Shown: positions 8,501 to 19,540, numbered from the stretch's first letter. The stretch is DNA of 37,225 nucleotides from Perkinsus olseni (GCA_013115125.1 JABANN010000343.1:1-37225), one strand, 5' to 3'. The notes: generated from the letters alone by a model not told the origin. Translations and numbers: made by a program.

Positions 8501-11340
8501 ACAACGGCATGGTGGGATACTAGATAGGAGTCCCAGCATGGGACTCAGACTGGGTTACATATGGTCACTCAGTTACTATGATTGGTCACCTCACGGACCG
8601 TATGCGTCCGTTCAATAATACTAGTAGTATTATACTACGGCTAAGCTGGAATCAGTAATGATCTTCGTTAAGTAGTTCTCGAGATCAGCGATCTTCGATA
8701 ACGACTCGGTTATAGGGCTTGAGAGCTCCCGAACCTGAATAGGGGGATGCAGAGGACCTATAAGTAACATACATTCCACCACTTGATGTTTCAGTGGATT
8801 GGATGAGCGTAGAAGCTAGAGCGCTGGGAAACAGAACAGCATCAACTCTCACCCGTTCTTGTAGCTGCCTCCTAACAAGAACGTATTCCTTCCCGAGCCC
8901 ATGTGAAACACATACCTCCTCAAGGACCTAAACGAACGAACTTAATGCCCAACCACGGTGCTTCTGGCTGCACGAAGCTAATCGTGCAGCACATCTCGCC
9001 CCTGGTACGTTGCATTCTCTACCCTCTCGTCCACTTAGATTCTCGAGCCGTCGGTACGAAATTTTCGTAACGAGAAGTACCAAGCGCCATGACAGAGAAG
9101 TTTGGGGATGGTGAAGCGAGATGAAAACCCTCCGATTTCGGCTCAGATTTTTGTGCGATCAGCAGCATTGCAAGCCGTGAAGGTCCGCCAAAGTCCCGCT
9201 TTCTGATCTTCATGCCCGGCTTCTCACCTTCTTTCGTTCTACCTCGAACTCGTCCAGAGGCCGTTCGATCATGTCACTCATGGCCGCATCTATCTCGTTC
9301 ATTCTTACTTGCCTACAAATCACCGAGAAATCATCTCGACAAACTGCATCTTCTTACCTCTCCGCCGCCTTAGCTCGCAGTGACTCGTTGAGCTTACTAA
9401 CCTCCGCAGAATAGTATCTAAGCCCTCAGCTTCTGGGATGGAAGCATCGAAGAATGGAGTATTATACTCCAGCAGAGTGCAGAAGAGTCCATTCACAGTC
9501 TGCCTTTCCTCACTCTATTTCGGTCTTGCTATACCCTTCGAGTTTCTGCTGCTTCTGGATCCTGATCACATCATCGTTCGCGCTCACTAGCTGGGTTATC
9601 TGACGATCTACGGTCGCTCGGCTCTGAAGACGCGCTCACTGACCATTGAATCGCTCAGGCATGTCATTTCTCCCAAGGTCTCTCGATAGAGTCGTATCAA
9701 TTTATCACCTGCAATTCATCCGAACACTGAATCGACCTTACCGAGTAAATCGATTTTCCGACTTCTACTAAAGAAGGCCTCGAGCTTCGTCTCCTTCGCA
9801 CCGAGCGTGATACAGAGCCAACGCTACTGAGTCATTACTACACACTCATTACTCTGAGATTATCTACGCGTGGCCTGTGCGAACCCATCGGAGCGGCTCT
9901 CTCCCAGCCCGTACGGCTGGTTCATGTGAACACAGCCAGGGAAGATCTGATTATCTCAGGACTGACCACTTTCCCTGGAGCGCCTGGCCAGAGCCTTCAA
10001 TTCACTCAGAACATTCTCTGGAGTGCCGGTGCCAGTTTCCTCGCCGGGCTTCAATCGTGATAAATGGTGGGAAAGCTCATCGATGGTGGAACGGAATCTA
10101 AGGGCAGTTAGAAATTTTGCAACAAAATATTCAACCAAACCCAACCACGACCCGGCGAAGAATCACGCGAGGGACTCACCTTTGATCACCCTCGATCAAG
10201 CTGTCTACTAGTGTGTCGAATCTATCGTCCTGGTCGCGTGACTTCCTCGCTATGCCGATTATGTGACGCTCGAATTTGCTCTTATGTGACATGATCTGCT
10301 TCAACCTCGGCTCGTACCACTGAATGGATGAGCGATATCATCCTCGACCAATCGAACAATCCCCTCGCCGACAGAGTGTCTGCAAATTTCAATCTTCTCA
10401 ACATGCTCGAGTCTCCAAGCACGAAACTCCCCTTCACTGGAACTATTAATACGGGCCGGGAATGTCACCTCAGATCGGACCAAGCCTTTCCGCGTGGCAT
10501 GCTTTCGCAGTCGATCATCGAGCTCGCAACTGAGCTCCTCGTTACCCTGAACAAGCCAGTGGTGAGGACCATTTGCCTTGCGAAAGGCGGGTCCAAATTG
10601 TGTGCACCTTCCTCGCTGAGTTCTTGCTGTCGTCGAGGAGTACTTCCGTCTCCGTCTGCAAGAATTCTATCAATTTCACGCGGAGGGCATGAATGTAACC
10701 GCATAACCATTCCAGTTCGACGTGAACCTAAGGGAAGATAATCAACGTTAAAAATAAAAGCTCAAAAATACGTCCTTCACGCACTCGTCTCCATTTACGC
10801 GTACCGGCCAGGAATCTTCAACTCCAGCTGCGGCCTGAGGATTGCACTGAGTGGAGTACGTAATCGGTCCTACCTCAGTAATCTCGTTGCTGCCCTCATG
10901 AGCGTCTTCATCAGCTGGATCCTCCTCCTTCGGGTCCTCGGTTGGAGAGTCGTCCGTTGGTTCGCTAGCTCCCTCTTCGCTGGCTGAGACCGAGTAGCGA
11001 TCTCACATTGTAATCCACAGAACTCCCTACCATCGGTTTGTTCTCGGCAAATTTGCTTCTCAACAAAATGCAGCAGGTTGAGCAACTCGTACATCCCCGC
11101 TGCAGCCACGCCAGGCCAGAGTTCCGAGGGCTGCTCGGTTTCTATTGGGGAATCGAGAAAAAACATTACAACTGTCTTAAACAGCAGCTCTCACACTACA
11201 AGTACTCCGGCGACCTTGTACCCACCTATAGACTTACCCGTAGTTCCTTCCTCCTCCTTCGTTACATTAACTGTTTCGTCCTTGTTGCACTCCGGATCTT
11301 GCTCATCGCTGGAAGACGCCCTCGGTGGAACTGTCAATCG
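5544..11340 (-). CDS. multi-exon helical/coiled-coil protein (downstream part or second gene)
   Basis: Many short minus-strand exons are joined by 35-100 nt introns. The best-supported chain is 11340-11238, 11141-11031, 10983-10874 and 10727-10608. Phases agree across the first two introns, and the first two exons end at GTAAGT and GTAGGG donors. They encode an acidic stretch (EPTDDSPTEDPKEED) and helices such as LRVKLIEFLQTETEVLL. Further clear coding blocks lie near 10320-10176, 10110-9956, 9810-9690, 9310-9232 (MNEIDAAMSDMIERPLDEF), 8060-7600, 7570-7460 (VKEAVTRYEAEIQTSL), 7160-7020, 6500-6310 and 5850-5720. The last open frame ends with TAG at 5544. The predicted protein is rich in E, K, R and L without Pro or Cys patterns, so it looks like an extended structural or scaffold protein. 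I recognise no family. The first exon has no ATG and its CTCTCAG acceptor is in phase with the exon ending at 11949, so this may be the same gene as 11862-15424. Several joins are unresolved. Confidence 0.55.
6604..6874. repeat. 44-bp tandem repeat array, interrupted by gap
   Basis: The unit begins GTTCTGTAGTACACATAAG and repeats every 44 bp. Copies start at 6625 and 6669 before the gap and at 6827 after it. The left edge carries GACTTCGTCTTATG (6604-6617), a perfect inverted copy of the unit core CATAAGACGAAGTC (6638-6651). The array sits between coding blocks of the coiled-coil locus, so it is probably intronic. Confidence 0.9.
6697..6795. other. assembly gap (99 N)
   Basis: A run of 99 N falls inside the 44-bp array. 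Copy starts on either side (6625 and 6827) are 202 bp apart, which is not a multiple of 44. The gap length is therefore a placeholder and the true copy number is unknown. Confidence 0.97.
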
Positions 11341-11539
11341 CTGAGAGAAATTTCACACAGGCATGCGTCTGGGTCTTATAAAGAGGGAGGGATGGACGAA
11401 ATCACGTTCGCGCTGGATACAGGCTATCGGTGCACGCCACGAAGGAGCTAGTAGCTCAGGGCTGCTACCCTTCAGCGAGCATGTTGAATATTACTGTAGC
11501 TCGACATGAAGGCAGCTCGTCGAAACACAAAATAACCAA

Positions 11540-11620
11540 CCGGCAATAGCTCAGTTGGTAGAGCGTCCGACTGTAGTGTTTGGTATCGGATGGTCCCTGG
11601 TTCGATTCCGGGTTGACGGA
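11540..11620 (+). tRNA. tRNA-Tyr (anticodon GTA) with 8-nt intron
   Basis: The D arm (GCTC/GAGC) and T arm (CCTGG/CCGGG) are normal. The anticodon stem TCCGA/TCGGA encloses 15 nt: CTGTAG, then 8 extra bases (11577-11584), then A. This is the canonical intron position after nucleotide 37. The anticodon GTA is at 11573-11575. The acceptor has one G-A mismatch (4-69). The gene lies antisense in the ~600-bp interval between two minus-strand exon groups (after 11949, before 11340). Confidence 0.88.
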
Positions 11621-11861
11621 CGTTTCGCCAACGCATTTCTTCACGAGTTGTTTGGTACAGTTATGGTCGTATGAGTCGATTCCTGGTTCTTCAACCTTGA
11701 TGAGGTCAGCGAGACCTCATTGGCTGCGTCTGCGCGTCATGTCACGGTTGGTCAGACTTTATTCCATTCTGCGCGTGGCGATCGCAGGTCCCACCGCCGA
11801 GGAGGATCTTCTCAAGTGGCAAAAGAATTCATAAGCAATAATACGCCCTGACGATCCTCTC

Positions 11862-14800
11862 TCACTCCAAAAGAGAGAGAACCCGATCATTCAAATCACA
11901 GTCAGAGATGAGGAGTCGGACTCGGCCCACTAGACGCCTCAGGCTCACCTCAAGTCCGAGGATATTCCCCACTACGCTCTTTTGAAGGTCGAAGAAGGTC
12001 TGAGACTCGACACTCCCCTCATCCAAGCCCTTGTAGGCTTCTCAAGTTTGCCATGACCTTGGCGTGCTTACCTCCACTGCCTTCGGATATTCCTCGTGGA
12101 TGTCTAGCATCTGCTTTGCGAAATCTTCTATTCCCGCAGCCATGTGGTCCAGATGGGCGTAAGCCTGATGGACAATCAACTCCAGCCGAAACCCGAAACT
12201 GGATACCAACGCGGCCGAGTGGTCGACGCTTCCAGTAACACTAAAAATCGCTTTCATTGCAGCGCACACGCGACGCGGTCGGCGCAAGCGGAACGTAGTT
12301 GAGCGTTTGTGCCGCAAGTGAATCGCTGCCATCGACCACTTCATTCAGACCTCCATAGTAGCTTTCTCCAGGTCAGGATCAATGTGGGCAGAGTCTCGGA
12401 TGCTCCTGCGGTACTCCTGCAGCTCCCCTTCATTAGCCTCACACTCCGCCTCATGCTCAGCCTGACTGCCACCCACCCTCGGACGATCTCAGGCTAACCG
12501 CTACCCTGTGCTTCCGCAACTTTTCATCGTGTTCTGCCACCATGCCCTGCTTCTGAGTCTTCATCTCTTCCAGAGCTGTTGACGCTTCAACCATGAGCGA
12601 TGCAACCCGAGAGCACCTGGATAAGCTCTCCACAGAATTCTCGAGAATGGCCAACCCGTGTGCCACCTTGTCCGCTGCTCTCCCTCTAGTTCAAACAGTT
12701 TCTCCTTGCTTTTCGAGACCATACAATCCAGCTGTGCGTAGCAATCATTGAGTTCGGACGAGACCGCGGCGTCGGCCACATCGGCCGCGGTTAAATGCTA
12801 ACAAAAACCCTTTCGAAGTGTTGCTGAACAAACAGAACCCTCATTTTCATGAGGAACCAAGGCAGCAGCAGAGCAGCATCGAAGGAGCGGCGCATATTCC
12901 CACCTCGCCCCAACTTGGTCGACAGTCGATCTGTTCGATCATAGCCACGAGTTGGTCTCTGAGCTCCCGCCCCACTTCCTCGATACGACACCGAATCCTG
13001 TCCATAGCCTCGCCTTGTACAGAATAGGTCTGCAACAGAGCGCAATGGTCATTCCATTATCACCGAGAAACGCAGCGCGCAACTGAACTCCGCTGTGAGC
13101 TGACGACGCCGTCGCTACCAAGTATCTTACCTTCTCAGCTTCATCCCCAAGTTCGATGAGAGATTCCAGAGCGGCCTGAGTTCTGGCACCAGTCAAATCG
13201 GACACGGCCAAATCTCGAATCTACCAGGGTACGAGTTCGAACAGATGAAGAATGAAGAGCCGTCACCTCTAAAAGGATATTTAATCGGCGCTGCAGCAGG
13301 TCGGTCTGACTTTCTTTAACGAAATCGAACACCTGAAATATTGCCTCTTCGAAAGATCTTATCGCTCCCACTCGAGCATTCACCCCAACGAGCTGTGGAG
13401 GGTCCTGGAACTCTGGGCCACGGAGCCTCTCCAATGCCTCCCTTATAGCCCGATCGTGGCGGCATGTGCGCCATGCATGTCGACCGCGCTCCCTGAAATT
13501 TGAAAGGGCTCAGCCACTGCCCTTTCCATCAGGCCCACGCACCATCTCTCAGTGAGGGAGACCTTTTCATCATTGCATCTGATCGTGAGGAGCTTCTGCA
13601 CCAACTCGACATGCTCTTTCCTGTTCTCCGCAAGGACACTGTTCGCCTCTGTTGTCAGTCCATGAATAATCCTGCCAATCACCGCTATGGAACGGATACA
13701 CGGGAAGAAGCTCGCTGATGGAGTGGCCGATATTGATGACATCTTACCGTTCCACACTGCCTTGATCAGCATGGGCAGCGAGCAATAGCTCCTCCGTCAG
13801 GGACCTCAGACGCTCATCTATGCTCCGCTTGCGCACAGCGCATTCGATATCCTAACGGCATGCGAGAAGGCGATCCGGAAGTAAGAAAATGTGCGGTGAC
13901 CAATGTGCGGCTTCCCGAGGGACAAGGCAGGCTCCAGTATCGGCTTATCATGGCCCAGTACTCCACAAGGCACGAGTATTGGCATGCGGCATGTTAGCTC
14001 AGATACATTTACTAGGACAGATGCGAAGCCAGATCCGCTCGAGGCCTTTGGGCCGTGGGTGAAGGCAATTATCCCATAACCAACAGATACTCAGACGATC
14101 TGAGTCAGATCGGACCTCCAGTGACTGGGCGAACTTATCAATCAGCTTTCGCCGATCCGCGATTGTGGACTCCACCATCTCCAAGACTTTGTCGATCCAC
14201 TCTATGCTCTTCGAGCCTGCAAGGGCCAATTCTCGAGGCCAATACCACAAGCATTCTCCTCCACTTAGGATAGCCTCCCCTTCATCGTCTCCCTCCTCTA
14301 TTTCCGTCACACGTAGCAACGCGGCGATTTCAGAGTCTTGCTGATCCAAGCAAGCGTTGAGCTCCTCCGACGCGACTTGGACCTGAGGAAGAGCTAATGC
14401 TTACCATATAGAGTTGCATTAAACTACTTTAGCGGCGCACTCATCCGCGAGAGCGGCAACATACTTGTGGTAGCCCTCCAGAGCCTCATCGTGCCGAGCC
14501 TTTCTCCTGAGGAACAACATCTCCGGCGAGCGGGAAACGATTCCAGAGAGGCTTGTTCAGTCCTGCGTCGAGACCATAGCGTAGCATGGCTAGGGCCACA
14601 CGAGCTCATGCCAGGAGTAAGTAATTCCAACATACTTCGACGCAAACTTCTCCCGCTTCTTCATTCGTCTCTTATAAGCCTCCGCTGTTTCCTGAGGGCA
14701 GTGTACCGACTCTTATTCCGTCAGAGGACCAATCCGTACGTCACTCGGGGACAGAGTATCCGCAAGGCTCTTGACCATCTGTCTCTCTTCTTGTATTTCA

Positions 14801-15424
14801 ATCAGATGCTTAGAAGGATGCTTGTCAGCCTGCTGAACAATCCCAACATTCATTGCACGCTCGAGGCGAAACGGCTGGGTCTTTTCTCGGATTACCATCT
14901 TCGCTTCACGCACTCTCTCTTGCTGAAGCTGGGAGAACACCTGATACCCGAGATGCTACGGAGAGTGCGAACGTGCACAAGCGAGCCACAAGAAGAATCA
15001 GCGGGGACCCGAACTCTCAGGCCCGAAATTACTTTTATATCCTGTGCAGTTCTGAACCCGTCGCTCGGATTCGCACTTCTCTTCTGATTCAAGTCGCTAG
15101 TTGAACCAGTCATTGCAGATTGAATGGGAAGACAAAGCCGAGACTAAGGTTCTATCGGGATTCGAACCCGAGTCGCTGGCTTCAAGTTCCTGAGTGCTAA
15201 CCGCTACACTATAGAACCACGCAAAAAAGATCCACGGTTATGTAGTGCAGTGAGCTAAGTAATGTGATGATTCCATCCCCGTATACCTTGTTAGCGTTGT
15301 TTGCTGCTCTGAGAGGATGTGGGATCTGGGGCTGACAAACCAGGGCGTCGCGAGACGCCTGGATTGGCCCAACCTCAAGATCTGACTGCACCACAAACTG
15401 CGGTGCCCCTGCTGTCACCGACAG
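11862..15424 (-). CDS. multi-exon helical/coiled-coil protein (upstream part)
   Basis: A consistent chain of short exons is visible: 13851-13748, 13671-13543, 13492-13267, 13220-13131, 13029-12904, 12797-12725, 12683-12505, then 12461 onward. Phases match and introns are 41-107 nt. Earlier exons include 14691-14636, one ending at 14428, and 14382-14116. Encoded segments are strongly helical, for example RSIDERLRSLTEELLLAAH and EEVGRELRDQLVAMIEQID. A likely exon at 15424-15289 (SVTAGAPQFVVQSD) has a T-rich acceptor and a GTATAC donor. An ATG at 15113 gives an alternative start. The frame after GLE at 11949 meets TGA at 11862, but a GTGAGC donor right there suggests splicing onward to 11340. 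I recognise no domain; it is a large structural or scaffold-like protein of unknown role. Joins near 14950-14900, 14600-14520 and 12350-12038 are unresolved. Confidence 0.6.
15147..15218 (-). tRNA. tRNA-Gln-like (TTG) with aberrant anticodon arm
   Basis: The acceptor (GGTTCTA/TAGAACC), D arm (GTGT/GCAC) and T arm (TCGGG/CCCGA) pair perfectly and the discriminator is T, as usual for tRNA-Gln. The anticodon arm is odd: stem CAGGA/GCCAG has two mismatches (A28-A42, A31-G39) and the loop reads ACTTGAA. Position 33 is therefore C instead of the near-invariant T, with TTG at 34-36. It is probably a tRNA-Gln pseudogene or a strongly diverged copy. It lies between the candidate exon ending at 15289 and the next coding block at 15113. 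Confidence 0.7.
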
Positions 15425-15888
15425 CTGTCAGTCTGAGGTTTCCTCCCGAGCGGCAGTACAAAAGAAGAAGAAAAAAAATTGCGCAAAGTGGAAAGGTTCA
15501 AACCACGTCAACGCACGAAGATGTTCCCAATACGCGGATGGGTGCCGCAAGCATAGCTTAGCCTAGCGCCACTTACTTCGCGCACGCCTCGGCCGTCTAC
15601 ATCCTCTCAATCACACAAGCAACATCACTAGTCGTTCGACTAGTTCTCAGTATTTGTAATACGACGCCATCAAGCTCCCTTGTTCGGACCGGTCGAGAGT
15701 GAGAAAGAAGCCAGGTACCCCTTGTGTCATCCCCACTGTTCATCAGAGTACAGGGAAGCACTTGGCCCGATTGAACAACAGCGAAAGACAATTCACCACG
15801 GCCGTAAAGTCCACCAATTGTACAGTCATGCCGAAAGGAAACCACCCCGTCCGCCAAATCACATCGAGGTCGCTTGTGTCGGCGTCCC

Positions 15889-17496
15889 TCAGTCAATAAA
15901 GCTCCGCTGAACTAGCCCGAACTCCATGTAGCTAGACTTCGCAAGGTAGTTAGGCTCTCTCCGGAAGATTATGTAATCGAGCTCCATTAGGTACTCTAGC
16001 AAAGACCGGGCGGACTTTGGATCTCTCCAGTGTACTTCAATCAGTATCTGTGTGGGAAGGCTTTTGTCGTTCTTCACATCAAACCAAGTTCTGAACGTAT
16101 CGAACTCGCATCCCTCACAGTCGATCTTGAAAATATCAATCACGCGGTCTGCATGTCCGAGCATCCTCCGCATTGTGGGAAGGGTAAAATGCTCCTTCGC
16201 CCGATCGTCTCGGCTGGCGAGCCCCCAGTGCTTCCAAGTGATGAATGCCGGTCCAACCCTCACCGCTTTCTCGTACAACTCTCTGTCGATCTCGAAAACG
16301 AAAATCTCAGCGTTGTCATTCACCTCGTCATGGAAGGCCGCCTCGAAAGAGAACGAATTGCCGTAGCCTACCGAGTAGATGATCACCGGTTCACGTCGAA
16401 ACTCCCTTCCCAACTTGTAGCTCTCGCACACCCATTTACCGCCGTCGCCGCGGGTCCCTAGTCTCTCTTCAAATTCACAAGATACTTCGGGAAACGTATT
16501 CCGTGCGAACCACTTGTCCGGCCGATTTCTCCGAGGCCCAACGAACTGCCTAGATCGCGCACTCGGCAGAATGTCTGACATTCTCGTCTGGGACCTCGAT
16601 AGTGGCTCCGGGACCAGCGAGCGGGCCGATCCTTTGCAAGGGCTACCGAACTCCGCAGGCATCCGGATCCACGACATTCTAACGGCTAAGCTCCTCTTGC
16701 CTTCGAAGTCGGGATAGAACTCCTGCTCCTTGCTGAAGACGACAAAATCATTCTGCGCCATCCAGTCCAAAAAATCGAACTGCTTCCTCGCTGCCGTGTA
16801 GTCATCCATCGGCCATCGCAATAGCACAACAACTTGCTCAGCCCGCCGCACTTCTTCCAGCGCAGCATTCGGCAATGAACCTCCTCGGTCTGTGTCGATT
16901 CTCAACAGAGTCAGTTGGTGCTCTCCGTGAACCGCCGCCTGGTAGGCCTCTCGTCGGGGATGGTCTGTTTCGAAAATACAATTCCTATTCATTTGATGCA
17001 GGGCGCGTTCAGCCGAGAAGAGCTCCTCTGGTGCAGTCTCGTCATTCCGGACGTAAGACCTCACCCTACAGTCGCCTCTGCCGGGGTCGAAGGCTAGCCT
17101 TGGGTCGCAGAGTACCATACTCACACTCGTACCTCCCAGCCGTTCTTGGAGGGGGCAAGCGAGAGTCGGGTGGTAGGTGCTCATATAGTACTTCCCGAAG
17201 GCTTTCTCATTGGCAGTGGGGACGCGTCGATCAACTGGCGGTATATAGAGATGCTTTTGATGCAGCATACGATGGAGGGCCAATGCCTTCGGTCGTGATC
17301 CAAACAGTAGTTGGACCAAAGGAAACGACCGGAGCTGCTCGCTTACGACTGAGCATGACTCTGCGGTCATCAGCTCTTCGCTCGCAGGTATTTCACGAGG
17401 AATCATGAGCTGACGCAGCGACGCCACAAGAATGATGACACAGACCGCCAAGACCGTTATGGCGAATGCTCGTTGTTGGGTTAGCAGCTGCTGCAT
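15889..17496 (-). CDS. membrane-anchored METTL24-like methyltransferase, tandem domains
   Basis: This is a single open exon of 535 codons ending in TGA. Residues 10-28 (FAITVLAVCVIILVASL) form a type II signal anchor, so the bulk probably faces the secretory lumen or cell exterior. Residues 340-530 carry the METTL24/Methyltransf_22 pattern: GDGGKWVC (350-357), IIYSVGYGN, a following FVFEID, KHWGL, DIFKIDCEGCEF (454-465) and QILIEVHW (483-490). That family is SAM-dependent by homology, but the substrate is unknown. Residues 110-275 look like a second, decayed copy of the same fold: LLRIDTDRGG occupies the place of IFKIDCEGCE, and VVVLLRWPMDDYTAARKQF followed by FVVFSKEQE parallels ILIEVHWRDPKSARSLLEY followed by IIFRREPNY. 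Its SAM-binding glycine motif is missing. Intronless structure is unusual in this window. A protein with no enzymatic activity cannot be excluded. Confidence 0.85.
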   Translation of the reverse strand: MQQLLTQQRAFAITVLAVCVIILVASLRQLMIPREIPASEELMTAESCSVVSEQLRSFPLVQLLFGSRPKALALHRMLHQKHLYIPPVDRRVPTANEKAFGKYYMSTYHPTLACPLQERLGGTSVSMVLCDPRLAFDPGRGDCRVRSYVRNDETAPEELFSAERALHQMNRNCIFETDHPRREAYQAAVHGEHQLTLLRIDTDRGGSLPNAALEEVRRAEQVVVLLRWPMDDYTAARKQFDFLDWMAQNDFVVFSKEQEFYPDFEGKRSLAVRMSWIRMPAEFGSPCKGSARSLVPEPLSRSQTRMSDILPSARSRQFVGPRRNRPDKWFARNTFPEVSCEFEERLGTRGDGGKWVCESYKLGREFRREPVIIYSVGYGNSFSFEAAFHDEVNDNAEIFVFEIDRELYEKAVRVGPAFITWKHWGLASRDDRAKEHFTLPTMRRMLGHADRVIDIFKIDCEGCEFDTFRTWFDVKNDKSLPTQILIEVHWRDPKSARSLLEYLMELDYIIFRREPNYLAKSSYMEFGLVQRSFID

Positions 17497-17907
17497 TGAT
17501 AGTAACCGGAAGCCAACTGCAGCCAGCTCAGATCATTCGTAGTTCCGCAGGGTCCATTGACTTGCAACACGTCGCGACCTTCAGCGATGGAAGACGCCCT
17601 CAATGCAGTGCTACAGCGTGCTGTCCATGAAACTGCCAACGGCAGCTGATTGAACCGCGTTGTGAGAAAGATTCCAGCTGGCTTGCTCAGGCTCCCTCAC
17701 CGCCCTCTAGCCATCGAAGAAGGGGGGTCTTCGGCCATGCTTTGGCGCGCTTCTCGATGTCTCTTCGAACGGAGCGAGGCCCGTGATCCCTCCGCTGGGG
17801 CTTGTCCTACGAGAGCGGCAAGGAGTTTCACAGAGAGAACACAATCACACTTAAGAGAAGCTCTCAATGCAGGGAGGGTTCGGAGCGTCTCCGCTACTAG
17901 CGGACCG

Positions 17908-18549
17908 CTAGTCTCTGACCATGAGATAGCCATACTCGTCATGAAGGCTCACTTTCTGGGTGGTCCATTTCGAGAAGCCGTTCAAGTTCGATATCGCGGA
18001 GTTGACAGCCATCGTAGTGGGGCCACCCAGTAGAACCATGCCAGGTTCTTTCCTATACAGCGCCTTCACAGCTGTGACCTCTTTTTTCGTACTCTCTAAG
18101 GGTACCAATAATACCGAAAACTCTCTCCGCACTCTTACCGTCCATTCGCCGGTTGAGTCGGAGTTTACTCTCATACTGCCTCAGCTCCTCTCGATGAGTC
18201 GCGTCCCTCGCTATTCTGTCCAGCCGCGGAGTCGTCCTGGTCGGTATGTACCTCCATCAACCCCTCAACCGTACGAGCTCGCATGACCGCTCACTCGAAG
18301 GTGCCCCAGAGGTCTTCAGTCGGTTCAGAACAGTCGCCGCCCGCCCGGCGGCCGAATGCCGTAGGTGAACCTCGGAATAGAAGAGGGTAGCTTCACCGTT
18401 GTGGTCTTTTTCCTAGACTCACGAGAAGCCGCTGTGGGTGACTTGACAAACCGTCGTCTAAATCCTTGTCGTCTGGATTGGGGTACATTGGCAAGGGAAT
18501 GGCACCTTCATGACCGATTCATTGAGCCACGCAGGAGATTGTTTGACAT
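17908..18549 (-). CDS. unknown basic 158-residue protein, four exons
   Basis: Exons 18549-18515, 18472-18332, 18251-18139 and 18095-17908 join in phase to exactly 159 codons including the TAG stop. Introns are 42, 80, 43 nt. The start is ATG 18549, preceded closely by a CCAG that could serve as a trans-splice acceptor. The N-terminal half is rich in R and K (RRRFVKS, SRESRKK), followed by IPRFTYGIRPP, a charged helix (REELRQYESKLRLNRR) and a C-terminal segment with MVLLGGPTTMAVN. There is no signal peptide or membrane segment. I do not recognise a family; the FTYGIRPP motif recalls small axonemal proteins, but this is weak. The first intron donor is GTCATG and the second GTTCTG, so those two joins are the least certain. 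Confidence 0.7.
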
Positions 18550-19327
18550 GTTCCACTGGCAAGCTTCCCGTGCGAACCGACCAAGCATTCCTTAAGACTT
18601 GAAAGGGGTGCTTGGAAGCAAGTCCGAGCACACCCAGGATGGTGGTTCTCGTTCGGGGCCCTAGCTAGCCGTGTAATGACTCGGCATCGCGCAAGAGCAT
18701 CGTCCGTTACAGTGTACTCACTCTGTGGTGGGCCTGCTCGTATGTGCCGTCGATATAGTCACTGGTCGGCGACACGGTGGCGGTGGAGGCGGTACTGGCT
18801 GAGAGGCGAGAGGAGGAGCTCGATAGCCCCTACAGGAGGGGATACCCAAGACGAGGGCTCACACGATGTGGTTCATCTATGGTAACAGGTAACACCCTTG
18901 CCGGGTTCAAAGCAGCTCGACCCAGTGCAGCCAGGTGAGGGTTACGTGACCTGATATTGTTTACTATTGGACTATCATACTGTTATACAACAACGGAACA
19001 AGACTCCCTCCAGTGCGCATACAGTGGTAAATTATGGTCGATGATTCATTCAAACGAAGAATTGGAGCGGACTGCTCTGTGCAAGACTGGTGCGGTTCTG
19101 AGATCGATTCGGTGGTCCAAATCGAAGAAGCAATACAGACTCCCTGGCAGGGAGTCCCTGCACGAGCTTTCTCGCACGAAGCCCTCTTGCCTGCCCAGTC
19201 CTAATGACGAAGCACATGGGAGCTGGCCCGAAGTTTCTTTCATTGCTACCTACTCGCGATTCGTACCACAATCCACACATAACACAGAGTAAGACGACCA
19301 CCCGAGTCTAGCTCCGGCGCGCAAGGC
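18550..19327. other. no defined gene; one possible minus-strand exon
   Basis: A Pro-rich minus-strand stretch (QPVPPPPPPCRRP) near 18800-18716 ends at a strong GTGAGTACAC donor and could be an exon of an unplaced gene. The rest shows no coding pattern. Confidence 0.3.
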
Positions 19328-19540
19328 CTACCTCGGATAATCCCTGTCCGTGTACTCCGAGGACTCCCACCCACCTAGACCGTTCGAGACTTGCCCGGCA
19401 GCGTCCCTCAAGCGGTGTATGATAGAGCGTTCAATGGGCTCCACCAACGGTGACACGTCGCCGCTAGCGTTGGACGCTTCAGTCGACTTCTCTCCGCGCA
19501 AGGCTCGGGCCTGAGCGGGCCACGGCATTCGGACAACCAC
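19328..19540 (-). CDS. possible terminal exon, unknown
   Basis: The minus-strand frame from an acceptor near 19560 reads into MPWPAQARALRGEKSTEASN, then VEPIERSIIHRLRDAAGQV, and stops with TAG at 19328. Composition looks coding. It could be the last exon of the upstream Cys-rich gene, but I could not make its phase fit the exon ending at 19801 unless a second donor (GTGCCT) is used. It may also belong to an unplaced gene. Confidence 0.4.
   Translation of the reverse strand: MVVRMPWPAQARALRGEKSTEASNASGDVSPLVEPIERSIIHRLRDAAGQVSNGLGGWESSEYTDRDYPR

Noticed and set aside
14467-15087. 206-codon plus-strand ORF
   Set aside because: Antisense to several well-supported minus-strand exons with matching splice sites; composition is not convincing.
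15319-15561. Plus-strand ORF with a basic stretch
   Set aside because: The basic stretch is the antisense of a polypyrimidine acceptor tract preceding the minus-strand exon 15424-15289.
16875-17408. 177-codon plus-strand ORF
   Set aside because: Antisense shadow of the METTL24-like gene.
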